NCBI RefSeq assembly: GCF_023716865.1
Contig: NZ_CP092417.1
Location: 908,001-972,000 of the forward strand
Direction of reading: 5' to 3'
DNA length: 64,000 bases
Source: Endozoicomonas sp. SCSIO W0465
Lineage (GTDB): Bacteria; Pseudomonadota; Gammaproteobacteria; Pseudomonadales; Endozoicomonadaceae
Shown: piece after piece, positions 8,824 through 18,692 of the stretch
Numbering within the stretch: position 1 is the first letter of the stretch
How the letters are laid out: every line of letters begins with the position of its first letter
Notes under the pieces: model-generated
What the model saw: the letters and a program-made list of their open reading frames with translations, nothing else
Databases searched by the model: none
Told to the model about the DNA's origin: nothing
Position numbers and translations under genes: made by a program

Positions 8824-10367
8824 TGTTGCGACCCTCCTGTGAGTAAAGAGAGCTCCGTCGTATACGAGCGGGTGTCGTTGCCCAGCACTGCTTCAATGTA
8901 CGGCTGTGGGTTAAGCAGGTTTGTTGCGGAGGTTTCTGCCAGCTGATAAATGGGCTCGACCACCAAACCGATCAGAATGGTAATCACCGCCAGTGCCGCA
9001 ATGGGTACGATGTACAGGCAGTTTTCCTTCCACGTCAGGGTAATGGGTGCTGCTGCATTCTCCGGCAGCGGTTTCCAGAACGCTTCTGCCCAGATTTTAG
9101 TCATGGAGTAAATGGTCATCAGACCAACAAACAACGCAGTTGCAGCCAGCAGATAGTCTTCAGTTAGCAGGCTTGCCTTGATCACCAGAAACTTGCCCCA
9201 GAAACCGGACAGTGGTGGAAAGCCGGCCAGAGAGAAAGCCGGAATTAAGAACAGCAGCGCCAGCCAGGGCATGGCGCTATAGGCACCACCGAGCTCACGC
9301 AGGTTATCGCTGCCCTGTTTACGTTTCAGAAAGCCGCCAATCAGGAACAGATTAGCCTTAACAATAATGTGATGGATGATGTAGAAAATCGCCCCGGTAA
9401 TGGCCAGCGGTGTATAGATGGCCAGCCCCATCAGCATATACCCAATCTGACTGATAATATGAAACGACAGTATTCGTTTAATATTGAACTGGCTGGCAGC
9501 ACCGAGAACGCCGGTGAGCATGGTCAGGCCGGCAATCACAATCAGTAATGGCTGGTAACCACTGTCAACAAGGTCAAACACGACAGTGAAGACCCGCATC
9601 AAGGCGTAAACGCCAACCTTGGTCAGCAGCGCAGCGTACAGGGCAACGATGGCGCTGGGCAGGTGATGGTAGGATGCTGGCAGCCAGGAGAAGACCGGGA
9701 ACGCCGATGCCTTGATGGCAAAACCAAAGAGAAACAGCCCGGAAACAAGCATCATGGTGGTGTCCGGCAGCTGTGCAACTTTGGCGTGCAGGTCGGCCAT
9801 ATTCAATGTACCGGTAGCACCATAAAGCAGACCGATAGCCAGCAGGAAAACCATGGTGGATATCAGGTTGAGTACGACGTATTTCACCGCAGCATCCACT
9901 TGCTGCTTATTTGCGTTCAGCACCATCAAGCCAAATGAAGTAATCAGCATGACTTCAAAAAATACATAGAGGTTGAAGATGTCTCCGGTTAAAAAGCTGC
10001 CCATAACACCGGCCAGCAGCGCATGAATCAGGCTGTGATAAATAGCATAGAACGGTTTGCTGCGTAAATCGGCGGTGCTGTATAGCACAATGGCGGTACC
10101 GATAATGGCAGTAATCAATACCATGCTGGCAGACAGCAGGTCAGCAACAAAGACAATACCGAAGGGGGCTTTCCAGTCCCCAAAAGCGGTCACCTGCAGT
10201 CCTCCTGAGATAACCTGTTGCATCAGCAATAGGGCGACACACAGATTGGCGATCGCACCGCACCAGCTGATCACAGACGACAGTGAACTGGCACGAAAGC
10301 TGAAGGCGCAGGCCGTTGCGGTAAGCAACGGAATAAAAACAGGCATAACCAGCAGCCAATGCGTCAT
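8820..10367 (-). CDS. mnhD: Mrp-type Na+(K+)/H+ antiporter subunit D
   Basis: The 515-aa polytopic membrane protein is homologous to the proton-pumping subunits of respiratory complex I. It shows the FEVMLITSFGLMVL region that carries the family glutamate in an early helix, and the HLPSAIVALYAALLTKVGVYALMR region with the helix-7/8 lysine. It works with MnhA as one of the two ion-translocating subunits. It overlaps mnhC and mnhE by 4 nt each. Length is normal. Confidence 0.92.
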   Translation of the reverse strand: MTHWLLVMPVFIPLLTATACAFSFRASSLSSVISWCGAIANLCVALLLMQQVISGGLQVTAFGDWKAPFGIVFVADLLSASMVLITAIIGTAIVLYSTADLRSKPFYAIYHSLIHALLAGVMGSFLTGDIFNLYVFFEVMLITSFGLMVLNANKQQVDAAVKYVVLNLISTMVFLLAIGLLYGATGTLNMADLHAKVAQLPDTTMMLVSGLFLFGFAIKASAFPVFSWLPASYHHLPSAIVALYAALLTKVGVYALMRVFTVVFDLVDSGYQPLLIVIAGLTMLTGVLGAASQFNIKRILSFHIISQIGYMLMGLAIYTPLAITGAIFYIIHHIIVKANLFLIGGFLKRKQGSDNLRELGGAYSAMPWLALLFLIPAFSLAGFPPLSGFWGKFLVIKASLLTEDYLLAATALFVGLMTIYSMTKIWAEAFWKPLPENAAAPITLTWKENCLYIVPIAALAVITILIGLVVEPIYQLAETSATNLLNPQPYIEAVLGNDTRSYTTELSLLTGGSQQ

Positions 10368-10717
10368 TGCCCGGCCTCCGCGTGTTGCATTTTATCCATG
10401 TCAGCAGTGCCAAGCTCTTTGATGGCGCGATAGGCCAGTAATAAGGTGAATAACAGCAGGCCGAAACCGATCACGATAGCAGTAAGAATGAGTGCCTGAG
10501 GCAGTGGGTTTGCGTAACCGGCAGCAGGCAGTAAAGCGTCACTGGCAATCAACGGTGGATTACCACGGGTTAATCGGCCGGCGACAAAAATGGCCAGGTT
10601 GATGGCATTACTGACCAGAATCATACCGAACAGAAAGCGCACGATATGGCGTTCCAGCATCAGGAAAACACCGCAGGCCGTCATCAGACCGACGACCAGG
10701 CACCAGAGAAATTCCAT
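10364..10717 (-). CDS. mnhC: Mrp-type Na+(K+)/H+ antiporter subunit C
   Basis: The 117-aa protein has three predicted helices and is related to NuoK of complex I. The central GMILVSNAINLAIF and the PLPQALILTAIVIGF segment are typical of MnhC. It overlaps mnhB by 1 nt and mnhD by 4 nt in the antiporter operon. Confidence 0.92.
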   Translation of the reverse strand: MEFLWCLVVGLMTACGVFLMLERHIVRFLFGMILVSNAINLAIFVAGRLTRGNPPLIASDALLPAAGYANPLPQALILTAIVIGFGLLLFTLLLAYRAIKELGTADMDKMQHAEAGQ

Positions 10718-11109
10718 TAACTTAACTCCTCTTCCACATTGAGCAGGACCATCAGTACGGAGCCGATCACGGCAAGATAGATGCCGATGTCAAACAACAG
10801 TGGGCTACCCATTTTGCCCCACCACAGACCAGAGAGAAAAGGCTGTCCAAAGAACAGTGGCAGCAGTCCGGCCAGAAGCGCTATTAATACACCGGAGCCG
10901 GCAAAGACCGCAGGTGGATAGACCAGGCGGTCGCGCACATAGCCAGTGGTTTCAGCCAGCATTAACAGGGCAAAGGCAATCACCGCAATAAGACCCGCGA
11001 TAAACCCACCGCCCGGATTGTTGTGGCCGCGCAACAGCAGGTAGACGGAAAACACCAGCATCAGCACCGTGACGAAATGGGCACTGGTACGAAAAATAAT
11101 CGATGACAT
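10717..11109 (-). CDS. mnhB: Mrp-type Na+(K+)/H+ antiporter subunit B
   Basis: The 130-aa membrane protein contains the MnhB signature GHNNPGGGFIAGL near residue 30 and four predicted helices. It overlaps the mnhA stop by 1 nt, so its translation is probably coupled to mnhA. Because mnhA is interrupted upstream, transcription and coupling of B-G from the native promoter may be reduced. Confidence 0.92.
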   Translation of the reverse strand: MSSIIFRTSAHFVTVLMLVFSVYLLLRGHNNPGGGFIAGLIAVIAFALLMLAETTGYVRDRLVYPPAVFAGSGVLIALLAGLLPLFFGQPFLSGLWWGKMGSPLLFDIGIYLAVIGSVLMVLLNVEEELS

Positions 11110-13160
11110 TAACGGTGCTCCTTGTCGGTATCAGAGACCAGCTTATTAATCCGTTTACCGGCCAATACGGCGACGGCGGCCAGTCCGGCAATGACCACCA
11201 CGACGGCCTCACCAAGGGTGTCGAAAGCTCGGAAATCCACCAGGATAACATTGACGATATTGCGTCCCTTGCCACCGCTGACGCTGGTTTGGGCATAGAA
11301 CTCGGAGATTGCCTGATTCATGGGGACGGCAGTGATGATCCACAGCGCCAGAGTGATGCTGATCCCGATACCTGCAGCAACGAAGGCGTGAACCAGACGG
11401 CGAGACGTTGAATGCCGGGGCACGGAGCTGACTGCGGATAAGTGGCGCAACACGATGGCAATAAAGACGACCAGAAGGGTTTCGACCAGCAGCTGTGTTT
11501 TGGCAACATCCGGTGCGCTGTAAACCAGAAATACCATGGTGGTCAGAAAGCCAATGGTGCCAAGTGCGGCAACCGCCAGTAGCAGGGTACGAGCTTTAAC
11601 CACTACAAAAGCGGCGATGACCAGAAAGACTGCAAGAACGACGTCGTAGTAATACAGGCCCCATTCAATAGAGGGCAGTGGGTGTATTGGCCAGAGCGCT
11701 CTGGCAAGAACTGTCCCGAGAAAAGCCAGCAGCACCAGGAAGAACTGCAGGCTGTATTGGGTAAGGTGGCCATGCTGCAACACATGGGTTTGCCAGTTCG
11801 CCAGTTTAATCACCGCATCCAGCAGGTGCTGATAAACCGCTGGCCCGGAGGGTAACCCGGACAGGAGCTGGTCGAGCCTTGGTTTCAGGCGTGGATAAGC
11901 TACATAGAGCAGGATACCGAGTAACAGCGTGAGTGCGCTCAACAACAGTGGCAGGTTTAAGCCCTCCCAGAGTTTGACCGTTTTCACCTGAGGGGTTGCC
12001 AGCATCACTGCAGCAGCAGGATCTATCACCAGACCCTGATACCAGTTCAGCAATGCTACCGGCACAATAACTGACAGTAGTGCCAGAACCATGGGCGGCA
12101 ACCACAGCAGATGATTATGCTCAACGGCTTTCATTGGTGCGGCTTTTGGGTGATGAGGTTTTAAAAAAGGTTTGATCAGGATTAGCAATGCCAGAGCAAC
12201 CATGATGGCGTTAGCCAGCAGCATGATGCCGGAAAGCGCCCAGCCAAATTCGAGGCCTGCTTTATAGAGGTATTCCTTGGATAGAAAGCCAAACGATGGC
12301 GGCAGACCAGCTTTGGAAGCTGCGGTTACCAGAGCGGCGGTGAAACTGATGGCCAGTACCGCACGCAGGCCGGCCAGCTCATGGTATTCACGGGTGCCGG
12401 TGGCCTTATCGATATTGCCGACCACCATAAACAATCCGGCCTTATAAAAGGAGTGTGCGGCAATTAACAGTAACGCGGCAGTGACGGCATAGCTGCTGCC
12501 GATGCCGATCAGCATCACCAGCTGGCCCAGGATGACATTGGTACTGAAGGCGAGCATCAGTTTTAGGTCAGTCTGACGGTAAGCCTGTATGGCGCACCAC
12601 AGCGCAGTAAAAGCACCGGCACTGCACAGCAGGGTGAACCATAACGTGCTGTCGCCATACAAGGGCAGCAGTCGTGCCAACAGATAAACGCCGGCCTTCA
12701 CCATGGTGGACGAGTGTAGATAAGCGCTGACCGGTGTGGGGGCAGCCATGGCACCTGGTAGCCAGAAATGAAAGGGAAATTGCGCCGATTTAGTGAATGC
12801 ACCAAGCAGAATAAGTAGCAGTGATGGGGTAAACCAGGCGTGCTGAGACAGCAAAACACCTTGGGTAATGATGGCACTGAGGCTGTAAGTCCCCGCCATT
12901 TCGCCCAGCATAATCAGGCCCGCCAACAGTGCCAGACCGCCGCTGCCGGTAACCAGCATGGCTTGCAGAGCGTTCTTGCGGGATTTTTCCTGTTCGTGGT
13001 TAAAGCCAATTAGCAGATAAGAGGTGAGGGTGGTTAATTCCCAAAATACGAACAGCAATAGCAGGTTATCGGCCAGCACCAGACCCAGCATGGCCAGCAT
13101 AAACAGGGTCAGATACAGATGAAACGCACCGCGACCTTTGTAGGCTTTCATATAAGCGAT

Positions 13161-13169
13161 GGCATAGAG
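13161..13169. repeat. 9-bp target duplication, left copy (IS50-like)
   Basis: GGCATAGAG lies immediately before the left IS end CTGTCTCTTGATCACA. The same nine bases follow the right end at 15978-15986. Nine base pairs is the normal target duplication of IS50/Tn5. Confidence 0.9.
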
Positions 13170-14316
13170 CTGTCTCTTGATCACAAATAGCTACCTTGTT
13201 CTATCATTTCTCACTGATAAAACAGGTCATGCTTCCACTTTCTCCTAAACCATGGTCAGAACTAACTTTTGGATGTGCTGATTTGGGCGATACTCGACGT
13301 ACAAAACGACTTGTCAAAGTTGCTGCCGAGCTTTCAGCTCATACCGGTAATTCTTTGTCATCTTCATGCGAAGGTTATACCGCACTGGTAACTGGAGCTT
13401 ACCGGCTGATTGAGAATGAGGCCGTAAAGCCTGAAGCAATAGCTGAGGCAGGCTTTCAGGCAACTGCCAAAATAGCGAGACAGTCTCGCCTACTTCTGGC
13501 TCTCGAAGATACAACAACCCTGGGTTATAAACATGCTGTCAGATCCGAGCTTGGTGATCTTGGAGGTCCTGAAGGCTCTAAAACCAGAGGATTCCACGTC
13601 CACTCTGTCTTCTTGGTTGATGCGGATACAGAGCGAAGCATTGGGCTTATTGATCAAGAACGATGGGTTAGAGAGGACGTTCAGCGGGGGAAAAAGAACC
13701 AACGTCGTCAGCTACCTTACGAGGGAAAGGAAAGCTTTAAGTGGCAAAGAGCCTCTGAAAACACAGAACAAAGGATGGGGGGTAAAATGCCTGACATCAT
13801 CAGTGTTTGCGACCGGGAGGCGGATATATACGAATATATGCACTACAAACTGGATAACCGACAGCGGTTTGTTGTAAGAGCTACACAAAACAGAATCCTG
13901 GTGGATGGCGAACTCTTATTATTTGATTCCTTAGCTCAGACTGAAGTGTTGGGGAAATATACGATAGTGGTTCCTCAAAAAGGAGGTAGAAAGAAGCGAA
14001 AGGCAACGCTGCAGGTCAAAAGAAAGAAGATGACAATACAGGCGCCGCAAAGGCCAGGCGGCAGGCCGGAACCGGTAACTATGAATATTGTGTCGGCTGA
14101 AGAGATTGGCAATGACTCCGAAGACCGTTTGCACTGGGTACTATTGACAACTGAAGATATTGAAACATTCGAAGACTGTCGCTCTATCATTCGATTTCAC
14201 GAGCTCCGATGGCGAATAGAAGAGTTCCATAAGGCTTGGAAATCGGGAGCAGGAGTAGAAAGGCTTCGTCTGCAATCTCCGGATAACATTGAACGACTTG
14301 CGGTCATATTAATGTT

Positions 14317-15618
14317 CCTGATTACCACCGACCCTACGTCGTGAGCCAGCTGCTATAATAAACGTCGATAGTCATGTGTTTTGGAGGTAAAACTGATGTG
14401 TAAAAACACCATTCAGTTCCAAAAAGGCCTTGGCATTATGCAATTTCTGGCTAATTACGGCAGTGAAGAGCAGTGTGAGAACGCGCTGTCCTCTTGGCGC
14501 TGGCCAGATGGCTTCCAATGCCCGAAGTGTGGCTCCCGCAGTTTCTGCAAGCTTCACCGGAAAGCTGAATTCCAGTGCAATTGCTGCCGTTGCCAAACCT
14601 CGCTTACCAGTAACACTATCTTTGACTCAACAAAGCTGCCTCTAGCTACCTGGTTTCTGGGTATCTATCTCGTCACCCAGAATAAAGCGGGGATTTCTTG
14701 CCTGACGCTTCATCGACAACTTGGCATTTCCTACAATGCCGCATTGCGCATGAAACACAAACTCATGCAGGTCATGATGGAAAGAGATAACAGCTGGCAG
14801 TTGAGTGGTTTTGTTCAGATTGATGACGCCTATTGGGGCGGAGAGCGCCACGGAGGCCGCCGGGGCAGAGGCTCAGAGAACAAAGCCCCCTTCGTGGCCG
14901 CAGTTCAGACAGATGCTGATAACCACCCTATCTACATGAAGTTCAATGCCGTTGATAACTTCCGGCGAAAAACCATTCAGGAGTGGGCAGAACATGCCCT
15001 GAAAAAGGGTGTCCGGGCCGTCAGCGATGGCTTGTCCTGTTTCCGGGGTATTGAAGATGCCGGATGCCAGCACACAGCCATCATTACCGGTGGTGGGCAT
15101 GCATCCATGGAGAATGAGTTGTTCACCTGGGTAAATACCATGCTGGGAAACGTGAAAACAGCGATTACCGGTACTTACCATAAGCTCGACCCCAAGCATC
15201 TGGGCCGTTATCTATCAGAGTTCAACTATCGGTTTAACCGGCGTTTTGATATGCCTTCAATGATCTCAAGGCTAGGTCGGGCTGCAGTCAATACAGCACC
15301 GATGCCGGATCGACTTCTCAAACTGCCAGACGTCCAGTGGAAACCGGGTTAGCCATCAACCGATAATTGAAAGTCAGTTGACGTATTAATATCATTATTT
15401 CGAATGATGATGTGGGTCTTTGCTTGTTCGGAGCGGTTATGAAACCGAATTTAGTTGATAATCTGGAGAACAAGCCGTCATGATGCCTGCTCCACCGGTA
15501 ATACTGGAGAGGTTCTATTATTTCTTTACCGGGTTATAGACATAAAGAATGAAAAGCTGCACGTATATTCTTAAATTATCTTTCCCTGTGTCATGACGTA
15601 CGATCAGTGGTAATCAGG
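14317..15618 (+). mobile_element. IS1595-family element inside the IS50-like transposase gene
   Basis: The 1302-bp element has ends CCTGATTACCACCGACC... and, on the other strand, CCTGATTACCACTGATC.... These form a 24-bp inverted repeat with three mismatches. It is flanked by the 8-bp duplication TTAATGTT, the length usual for IS1595. It has one transposase gene at 14396-15352. The remaining 15353-15618 holds no convincing frame. Confidence 0.9.
14396..15352 (+). CDS. IS1595-family transposase
   Basis: The 318-aa protein begins with a zinc-ribbon region (WPDGFQCPKCGSRSF ... FQCNCCRCQ, residues about 40-75). A DDE-type core follows, with QIDDAYWGGERHGGRRGRGSENK near 145, the second Asp region around AVSDGLSCFRGI near 215, and the C-terminal region with HLGRYLSEFNYRFNRRF. 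This is the pattern of IS1595-family transposases. The ATG at 14396 has a perfect GGAGGT at 14383-14388; a TTG further upstream is not needed. The frame is intact, so this element may still be active. Confidence 0.9.
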   Translation: MCKNTIQFQKGLGIMQFLANYGSEEQCENALSSWRWPDGFQCPKCGSRSFCKLHRKAEFQCNCCRCQTSLTSNTIFDSTKLPLATWFLGIYLVTQNKAGISCLTLHRQLGISYNAALRMKHKLMQVMMERDNSWQLSGFVQIDDAYWGGERHGGRRGRGSENKAPFVAAVQTDADNHPIYMKFNAVDNFRRKTIQEWAEHALKKGVRAVSDGLSCFRGIEDAGCQHTAIITGGGHASMENELFTWVNTMLGNVKTAITGTYHKLDPKHLGRYLSEFNYRFNRRFDMPSMISRLGRAAVNTAPMPDRLLKLPDVQWKPG

Positions 15619-15977
15619 TTAATGTTTGTCGCTGTCAGACTAATGCAAATCCGTGAAGCATTAATGTTACCGAATGACAGGCAGCACAAAGACAGAAAGC
15701 TTTGGAGTGAAAAAACACTCGCGAATGAGGTGGTCAGTGATGATGAATGGCAGGTTCTCTGGCTAACCTATGAAAAAAAAGCGTTGCCCGATAAGCCGCC
15801 AACAGTCACTTGGCTGCTTCAAACGATTGCTCGGCTTGGTGGTTGGGGTGATTCAAAGCATACAGGGCAGCCCGGCTGGTTAGTGGTATGGGAAGGCTGG
15901 GCGAAATTGCAGGATCGGGTAAAAACCTGGCAGATAGCCCGGCAGTTCAGCGCTGGAGAGATGTGATCAAGAGTCAG

Positions 15978-15986
15978 GGCATAGAG
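15978..15986. repeat. 9-bp target duplication, right copy (IS50-like)
   Basis: GGCATAGAG follows the right end of the IS50-like element and matches 13161-13169 exactly. It is also codons 84-86 of the original mnhA (Leu-Tyr-Ala on the minus strand). Confidence 0.9.
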
Positions 15987-16388
15987 CTGGACCAGAAACC
16001 CGACGCCGCTGATTAAACTGGCAAACAGGACGCTGAGGCCATCAAGGCGGAGTGAAAAATCAATACCCAGTGACGGAATCCAGGGCCAATACATTAGGGA
16101 CTCGGGTGGTTTATAGCTGGCGCCGATCAGCAGAAAAATCCCAAGCGGCAGCATTGCACAGAACGCCAGCCAGAGTTTAAGTGTTGGATTTTGCATGAAA
16201 TAAGGCCGTAAATATCGTTCTAATGAGAAAGCCATAATTAAGGTGGGACATTATAATGGCACTTTCGCTTTACTATATAGACAAAAGTTATGTCGCCTAT
16301 AAGGGCTGTGTCTGCAGGGTGACATTGGAATGATCCGTTTCTTATTAATGGCTTTTTACTATGATTGTAAGGATATAACCAATGAATA

Positions 16389-17354
16389 ATGATCAGGGAT
16401 GATGAATTTATGAAGGTTAACAAAAATCCGGGGGTGGTGAATAATAATTGTGATAACGCGGAAACCAGGAATGTTGGCAAGACAGCGGATCAGCGCAAAG
16501 TAGGCCAGCACATCGCAAAGCGTAACTTTCAGTTCGGTATCAAGTTTGTTGCGAAACTCTTGTCAAGCTATAAGATTTCATCAACAGCAATTAATAATAA
16601 GATAAAAGTTCAATCTGACCATGCCAATGCGGCAGGAGCTAAAGTAGTGGAGGCTGCCAATAAGATGGTTGGTCGGTATCACTGGGGACCGCCGGCGATG
16701 AATGTTGATGGTGGTAAAAATGGTATGGAAGAGCTGGTGAAACATGGCAAACCGATCAATGAGCAATCCAGGCTTAACTGTTGGGAGGGGGTTTTACAGG
16801 CGGGGATGAAAAGTGGAGTATTGCCTGAGGATGAACTGGTAAAATGGATGAAAAAAAACGAGGCCATGAGCAGCGACTTTGATTATACCGGGAAAATCAC
16901 TGAGCTGTTTGGCATGGAGAATTCCTTACCTTTGCACGATACTGTTCCGGAACCGGGCGATATTATTCTCTTTTACGGTAACGCTCATGTAGCGCTTTCC
17001 ATGGGTGGGGATCAAATGTTGCATTTGCCGAATCATAATGAATTTAAAGAGCAGTCAATGACCGAATTTGTTGATTCCGTCAAGAGTGATGATTGGCTGT
17101 ACGCATCATTTCTTAAGAGTGCAGCAGAGACCGCATGCTATGTTTCTGACGAAGAAGTGAGCCACAAAGTTTATGACAAGGTTTGTGACTTTTCGGAAGC
17201 GGTAAAAGATTTGAAATCAGGCAAAATGTCTAAAGGGCGTTGCGGTTTTAAAAAACGAGTAGCTCAGGAGGCATTTTCAGACATAGAAAGTCAGTTGGCA
17301 GTCAGAGTAATTAAAAATCCGTGGGGAAAAATGCTCGACCTTATAGAAAATTAA
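16389..17354 (+). CDS. Papain/NlpC-P60-fold-like protein of unknown function
   Basis: The 321-aa protein shows no signal peptide. A candidate cysteine-peptidase-type core runs from about residue 95 to 235. It has Cys131 in RLNCWEGVLQAG, then PGDIILFYGNAHVALSMG with His200, and a polar residue in the following LHLPNHNEF. Cys, then GD(I/V)(I/L), then H(V/A)AL is the order seen in NlpC/P60, CHAP and related papain-fold hydrolases. The family cannot be assigned further by eye. Possible roles are cell-wall hydrolysis or an effector acting on host proteins; neither is shown. ATG codons at 16389 and 16410 are both possible, the second with AGGGAT upstream. It is monocistronic between the mnh operon and the S10 promoter. 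Confidence 0.55.
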   Translation: MIRDDEFMKVNKNPGVVNNNCDNAETRNVGKTADQRKVGQHIAKRNFQFGIKFVAKLLSSYKISSTAINNKIKVQSDHANAAGAKVVEAANKMVGRYHWGPPAMNVDGGKNGMEELVKHGKPINEQSRLNCWEGVLQAGMKSGVLPEDELVKWMKKNEAMSSDFDYTGKITELFGMENSLPLHDTVPEPGDIILFYGNAHVALSMGGDQMLHLPNHNEFKEQSMTEFVDSVKSDDWLYASFLKSAAETACYVSDEEVSHKVYDKVCDFSEAVKDLKSGKMSKGRCGFKKRVAQEAFSDIESQLAVRVIKNPWGKMLDLIEN

Positions 17355-17598
17355 CGATAGGAGATTGATGAATTGTGGACTGTAACCAGTCTGCCTTCCG
17401 ATAGTCCCTATTCAATTTCCCCGCCAGCCCAGTATAGTGCCCGCCCGATAAATAACCCTCAGCCCCTCATATAACAAAAACTTGTTTGAACGCTTGTATT
17501 GACAGCAGGTTTTGTGGTTAGTAGAATTTCGCGTCCTTTTGTCCAGGTGACATAGTTCACCGGACTTTGTTCTTTATAGATGCCATGGTTAGAACAAA
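17355..17598 (+). other. Spacer before the S10 operon
   Basis: The spacer holds the S10 promoter (17499-17527) and a leader of about 65 nt. The part from 17355 to 17498 has no convincing gene or terminator. Confidence 0.5.
17499..17527 (+). promoter_or_regulatory. Promoter of the S10 ribosomal operon
   Basis: TTGACA (17499-17504), a 17-bp spacer and TAGAAT (17522-17527) give a near-consensus sigma-70 promoter. The following TTCGCGTCC is a GC-rich discriminator, typical of promoters repressed by ppGpp. The leader to rpsJ is only about 65 nt, much shorter than the 172-nt E. coli S10 leader used for L4 control. Confidence 0.75.
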
Positions 17599-17934
17599 AT
17601 GAGCCAACAATCAAAGCAGTCCTCACAGGCGCAGCAAATTCGTATTCGCCTGAAGGCTTTTGACCATCGCCTGATTGACCAGTCTACGCAGGAAATCGTT
17701 GATACTGCAAAAAGAACTGGTGCGCAGGTTCGTGGTCCAATCCCTCTGCCAACACGAAAAGAACGTTTTACGGTACTGATTTCTCCACACGTCAACAAAG
17801 ACGCCCGTGACCAGTATGAGATCCGTACCCATAAGCGTCTTCTCGACATTATCGAGCCCACCGAAAAAACTGTAGACGCACTGATGAAACTGGATCTGGC
17901 AGCCGGTGTCGAAGTGCAGATCAGTCTCGGTTAA
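17599..17934 (+). CDS. rpsJ: 30S ribosomal protein S10
   Basis: The protein is 111 aa. From residue 13 it follows the S10 sequence (QIRIRLKAFDHRLIDQSTQEIV). The N-terminus is about 8 residues longer than in E. coli (MSQQSKQSSQAQ), and no other start is available nearby. S10 sits in the 30S head and, as NusE, takes part in antitermination with NusB. It is the first gene of the S10 operon; rplC follows after 101 nt. The Shine-Dalgarno site is weak. Confidence 0.97.
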   Translation: MSQQSKQSSQAQQIRIRLKAFDHRLIDQSTQEIVDTAKRTGAQVRGPIPLPTRKERFTVLISPHVNKDARDQYEIRTHKRLLDIIEPTEKTVDALMKLDLAAGVEVQISLG

Positions 17935-18035
17935 TGAGGCCATGGGCTCTCCATCAAAGTGTGCACACTTTTGTGTAACAGCTCTGAAGTGAGCGGCCAT
18001 AGTGGGTGATAGCCCCGTACACGAGAGAGGTTGAA

Positions 18036-18680
18036 ATGACTATTGGATTAGTCGGCAAGAAACGCGGTATGACCCGTGTTTTCACCGAAGACGGTGCTTC
18101 CATACCAGTGACCGTAATTGAGGTAGATCCAAACCGTGTTACCCAGGTGAAAACCCTGGAAACCGATGGATACACTGCAATTCAGGTGACTTCTGGTAGC
18201 AAGAAAAGCAGCCGTCTGAGCAAGCCGGAAGCTGGCCACTTCGCCAAAGCAGGCGTTGAAGCTGGTTCTGGTCTCTGGGAATTCCGTATCGACGCTGACG
18301 CTGAATATAAAGCGGGCGACGTTATCGGTGTAGACCTGTTTGAGCAAGGTCAGAAAGTAGATGTTACCGGTCAGTCCAAGGGTAAGGGCTTCCAGGGTGC
18401 AATCAAGCGCTGGAACTTCCGTATGCAGGACGCCACGCACGGTAACTCGCTGTCTCACCGTGCACCTGGCTCTATCGGCCAGTGTCAGACTCCTGGTCGT
18501 GTCTTCAAAGGCAAGAAAATGGCTGGACATATGGGCGCGGAAAACGTGACCGTACAGTCCCTGGAACTCGTTCGCGTTGATAGCGAGCGTAACCTGCTGC
18601 TGGTCAAAGGCGCAGTACCCGGTGCAACCGGTGCTGACGTTATTGTTCGTCCAGCAGTTAAAGCACGTGCTCACGCCTGA
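18036..18680 (+). CDS. rplC: 50S ribosomal protein L3
   Basis: The 214-aa protein starts MTIGLVGKKRGMTRVF; the ATG at 18036 has AGAGG upstream and matches known L3 starts, while a more distal frame extension is not needed. The loop with QTPGRVFKGKKMAGHMG reaches the peptidyl-transferase centre and includes the glutamine methylated in E. coli. L3 is an early 23S assembly protein. rplD follows after 12 nt. Confidence 0.97.
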   Translation: MTIGLVGKKRGMTRVFTEDGASIPVTVIEVDPNRVTQVKTLETDGYTAIQVTSGSKKSSRLSKPEAGHFAKAGVEAGSGLWEFRIDADAEYKAGDVIGVDLFEQGQKVDVTGQSKGKGFQGAIKRWNFRMQDATHGNSLSHRAPGSIGQCQTPGRVFKGKKMAGHMGAENVTVQSLELVRVDSERNLLLVKGAVPGATGADVIVRPAVKARAHA

Positions 18681-18692
18681 GGGGATTAGACG

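Larger units (their letters stand above)
13229..15966 (+). pseudogene. IS50/Tn5-like transposase, interrupted
   Basis: The 5' part (13229-14316) encodes residues similar to Tn5 transposase: LGDTRRTKRLVKVAAEL, ALEDTTTLGYKH (first catalytic Asp), ISVCDREADIYEY (second Asp) and RIEEFHKAWKSGAGVERLR (YREK-type region with the catalytic Glu). The 3' part (15627-15966) encodes FVAVRLMQIREALM through WLLQTIARLGGWGDSKHTGQPG, the Tn5 C-terminal region. An 8-bp duplication TTAATGTT (14309-14316 and 15619-15626) borders the insert. Joining 14316 to 15627 restores one 475-aa frame, against 476 aa in Tn5. The ATG at 13229 is preferred over a TTG at 13196. As it stands the protein lacks its C-terminus and should be inactive. 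Confidence 0.92.
13170..15977 (+). mobile_element. IS50-like (IS4 family) element, itself carrying an IS1595-family insertion
   Basis: The element runs from CTGTCTCTTGATCACA (13170) to TGTGATCAAGAGTCAG (15977). These ends form a 16-bp inverted repeat with one mismatch and closely resemble the 19-bp ends of IS50/Tn5 (CTGACTCTTATACACAAGT and CTGTCTCTTGATCAGATCT are the known outside and inside ends). Without the nested 1302-bp element and its 8-bp duplicate it is 1498 bp, against 1534 bp for IS50. It carries one transposase frame and sits inside mnhA with a 9-bp duplication. Confidence 0.92.
11109..16235 (-). pseudogene. mnhA: mnhA interrupted by nested insertion sequences
   Basis: The gene is in two pieces. 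The 5' piece, 16235-15978, encodes residues 1-86 (hydrophobic, ending SGVGFLVQLYA). The 3' piece, 13160-11109, encodes the other 683 residues, starting IAYMKAYKGRGAFHLY. A 9-bp duplication GGCATAGAG (13161-13169 and 15978-15986) flanks the insert. Removing the insert and one duplicate joins codon 86 to codon 87 in frame and gives a 769-aa protein, the usual size of MrpA. The 3' piece can also start at an ATG-less GTG/ATC region near 13184, so a fragment lacking the first helices might be made. MnhA is the largest subunit and, with MnhD, the proton/cation path, so the antiporter is probably inactive unless the element excises. Confidence 0.93.

Noticed and set aside
18006..18035. Upstream extension of L3
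   Set aside because: The AGAGG site and family N-terminus select the ATG at 18036.
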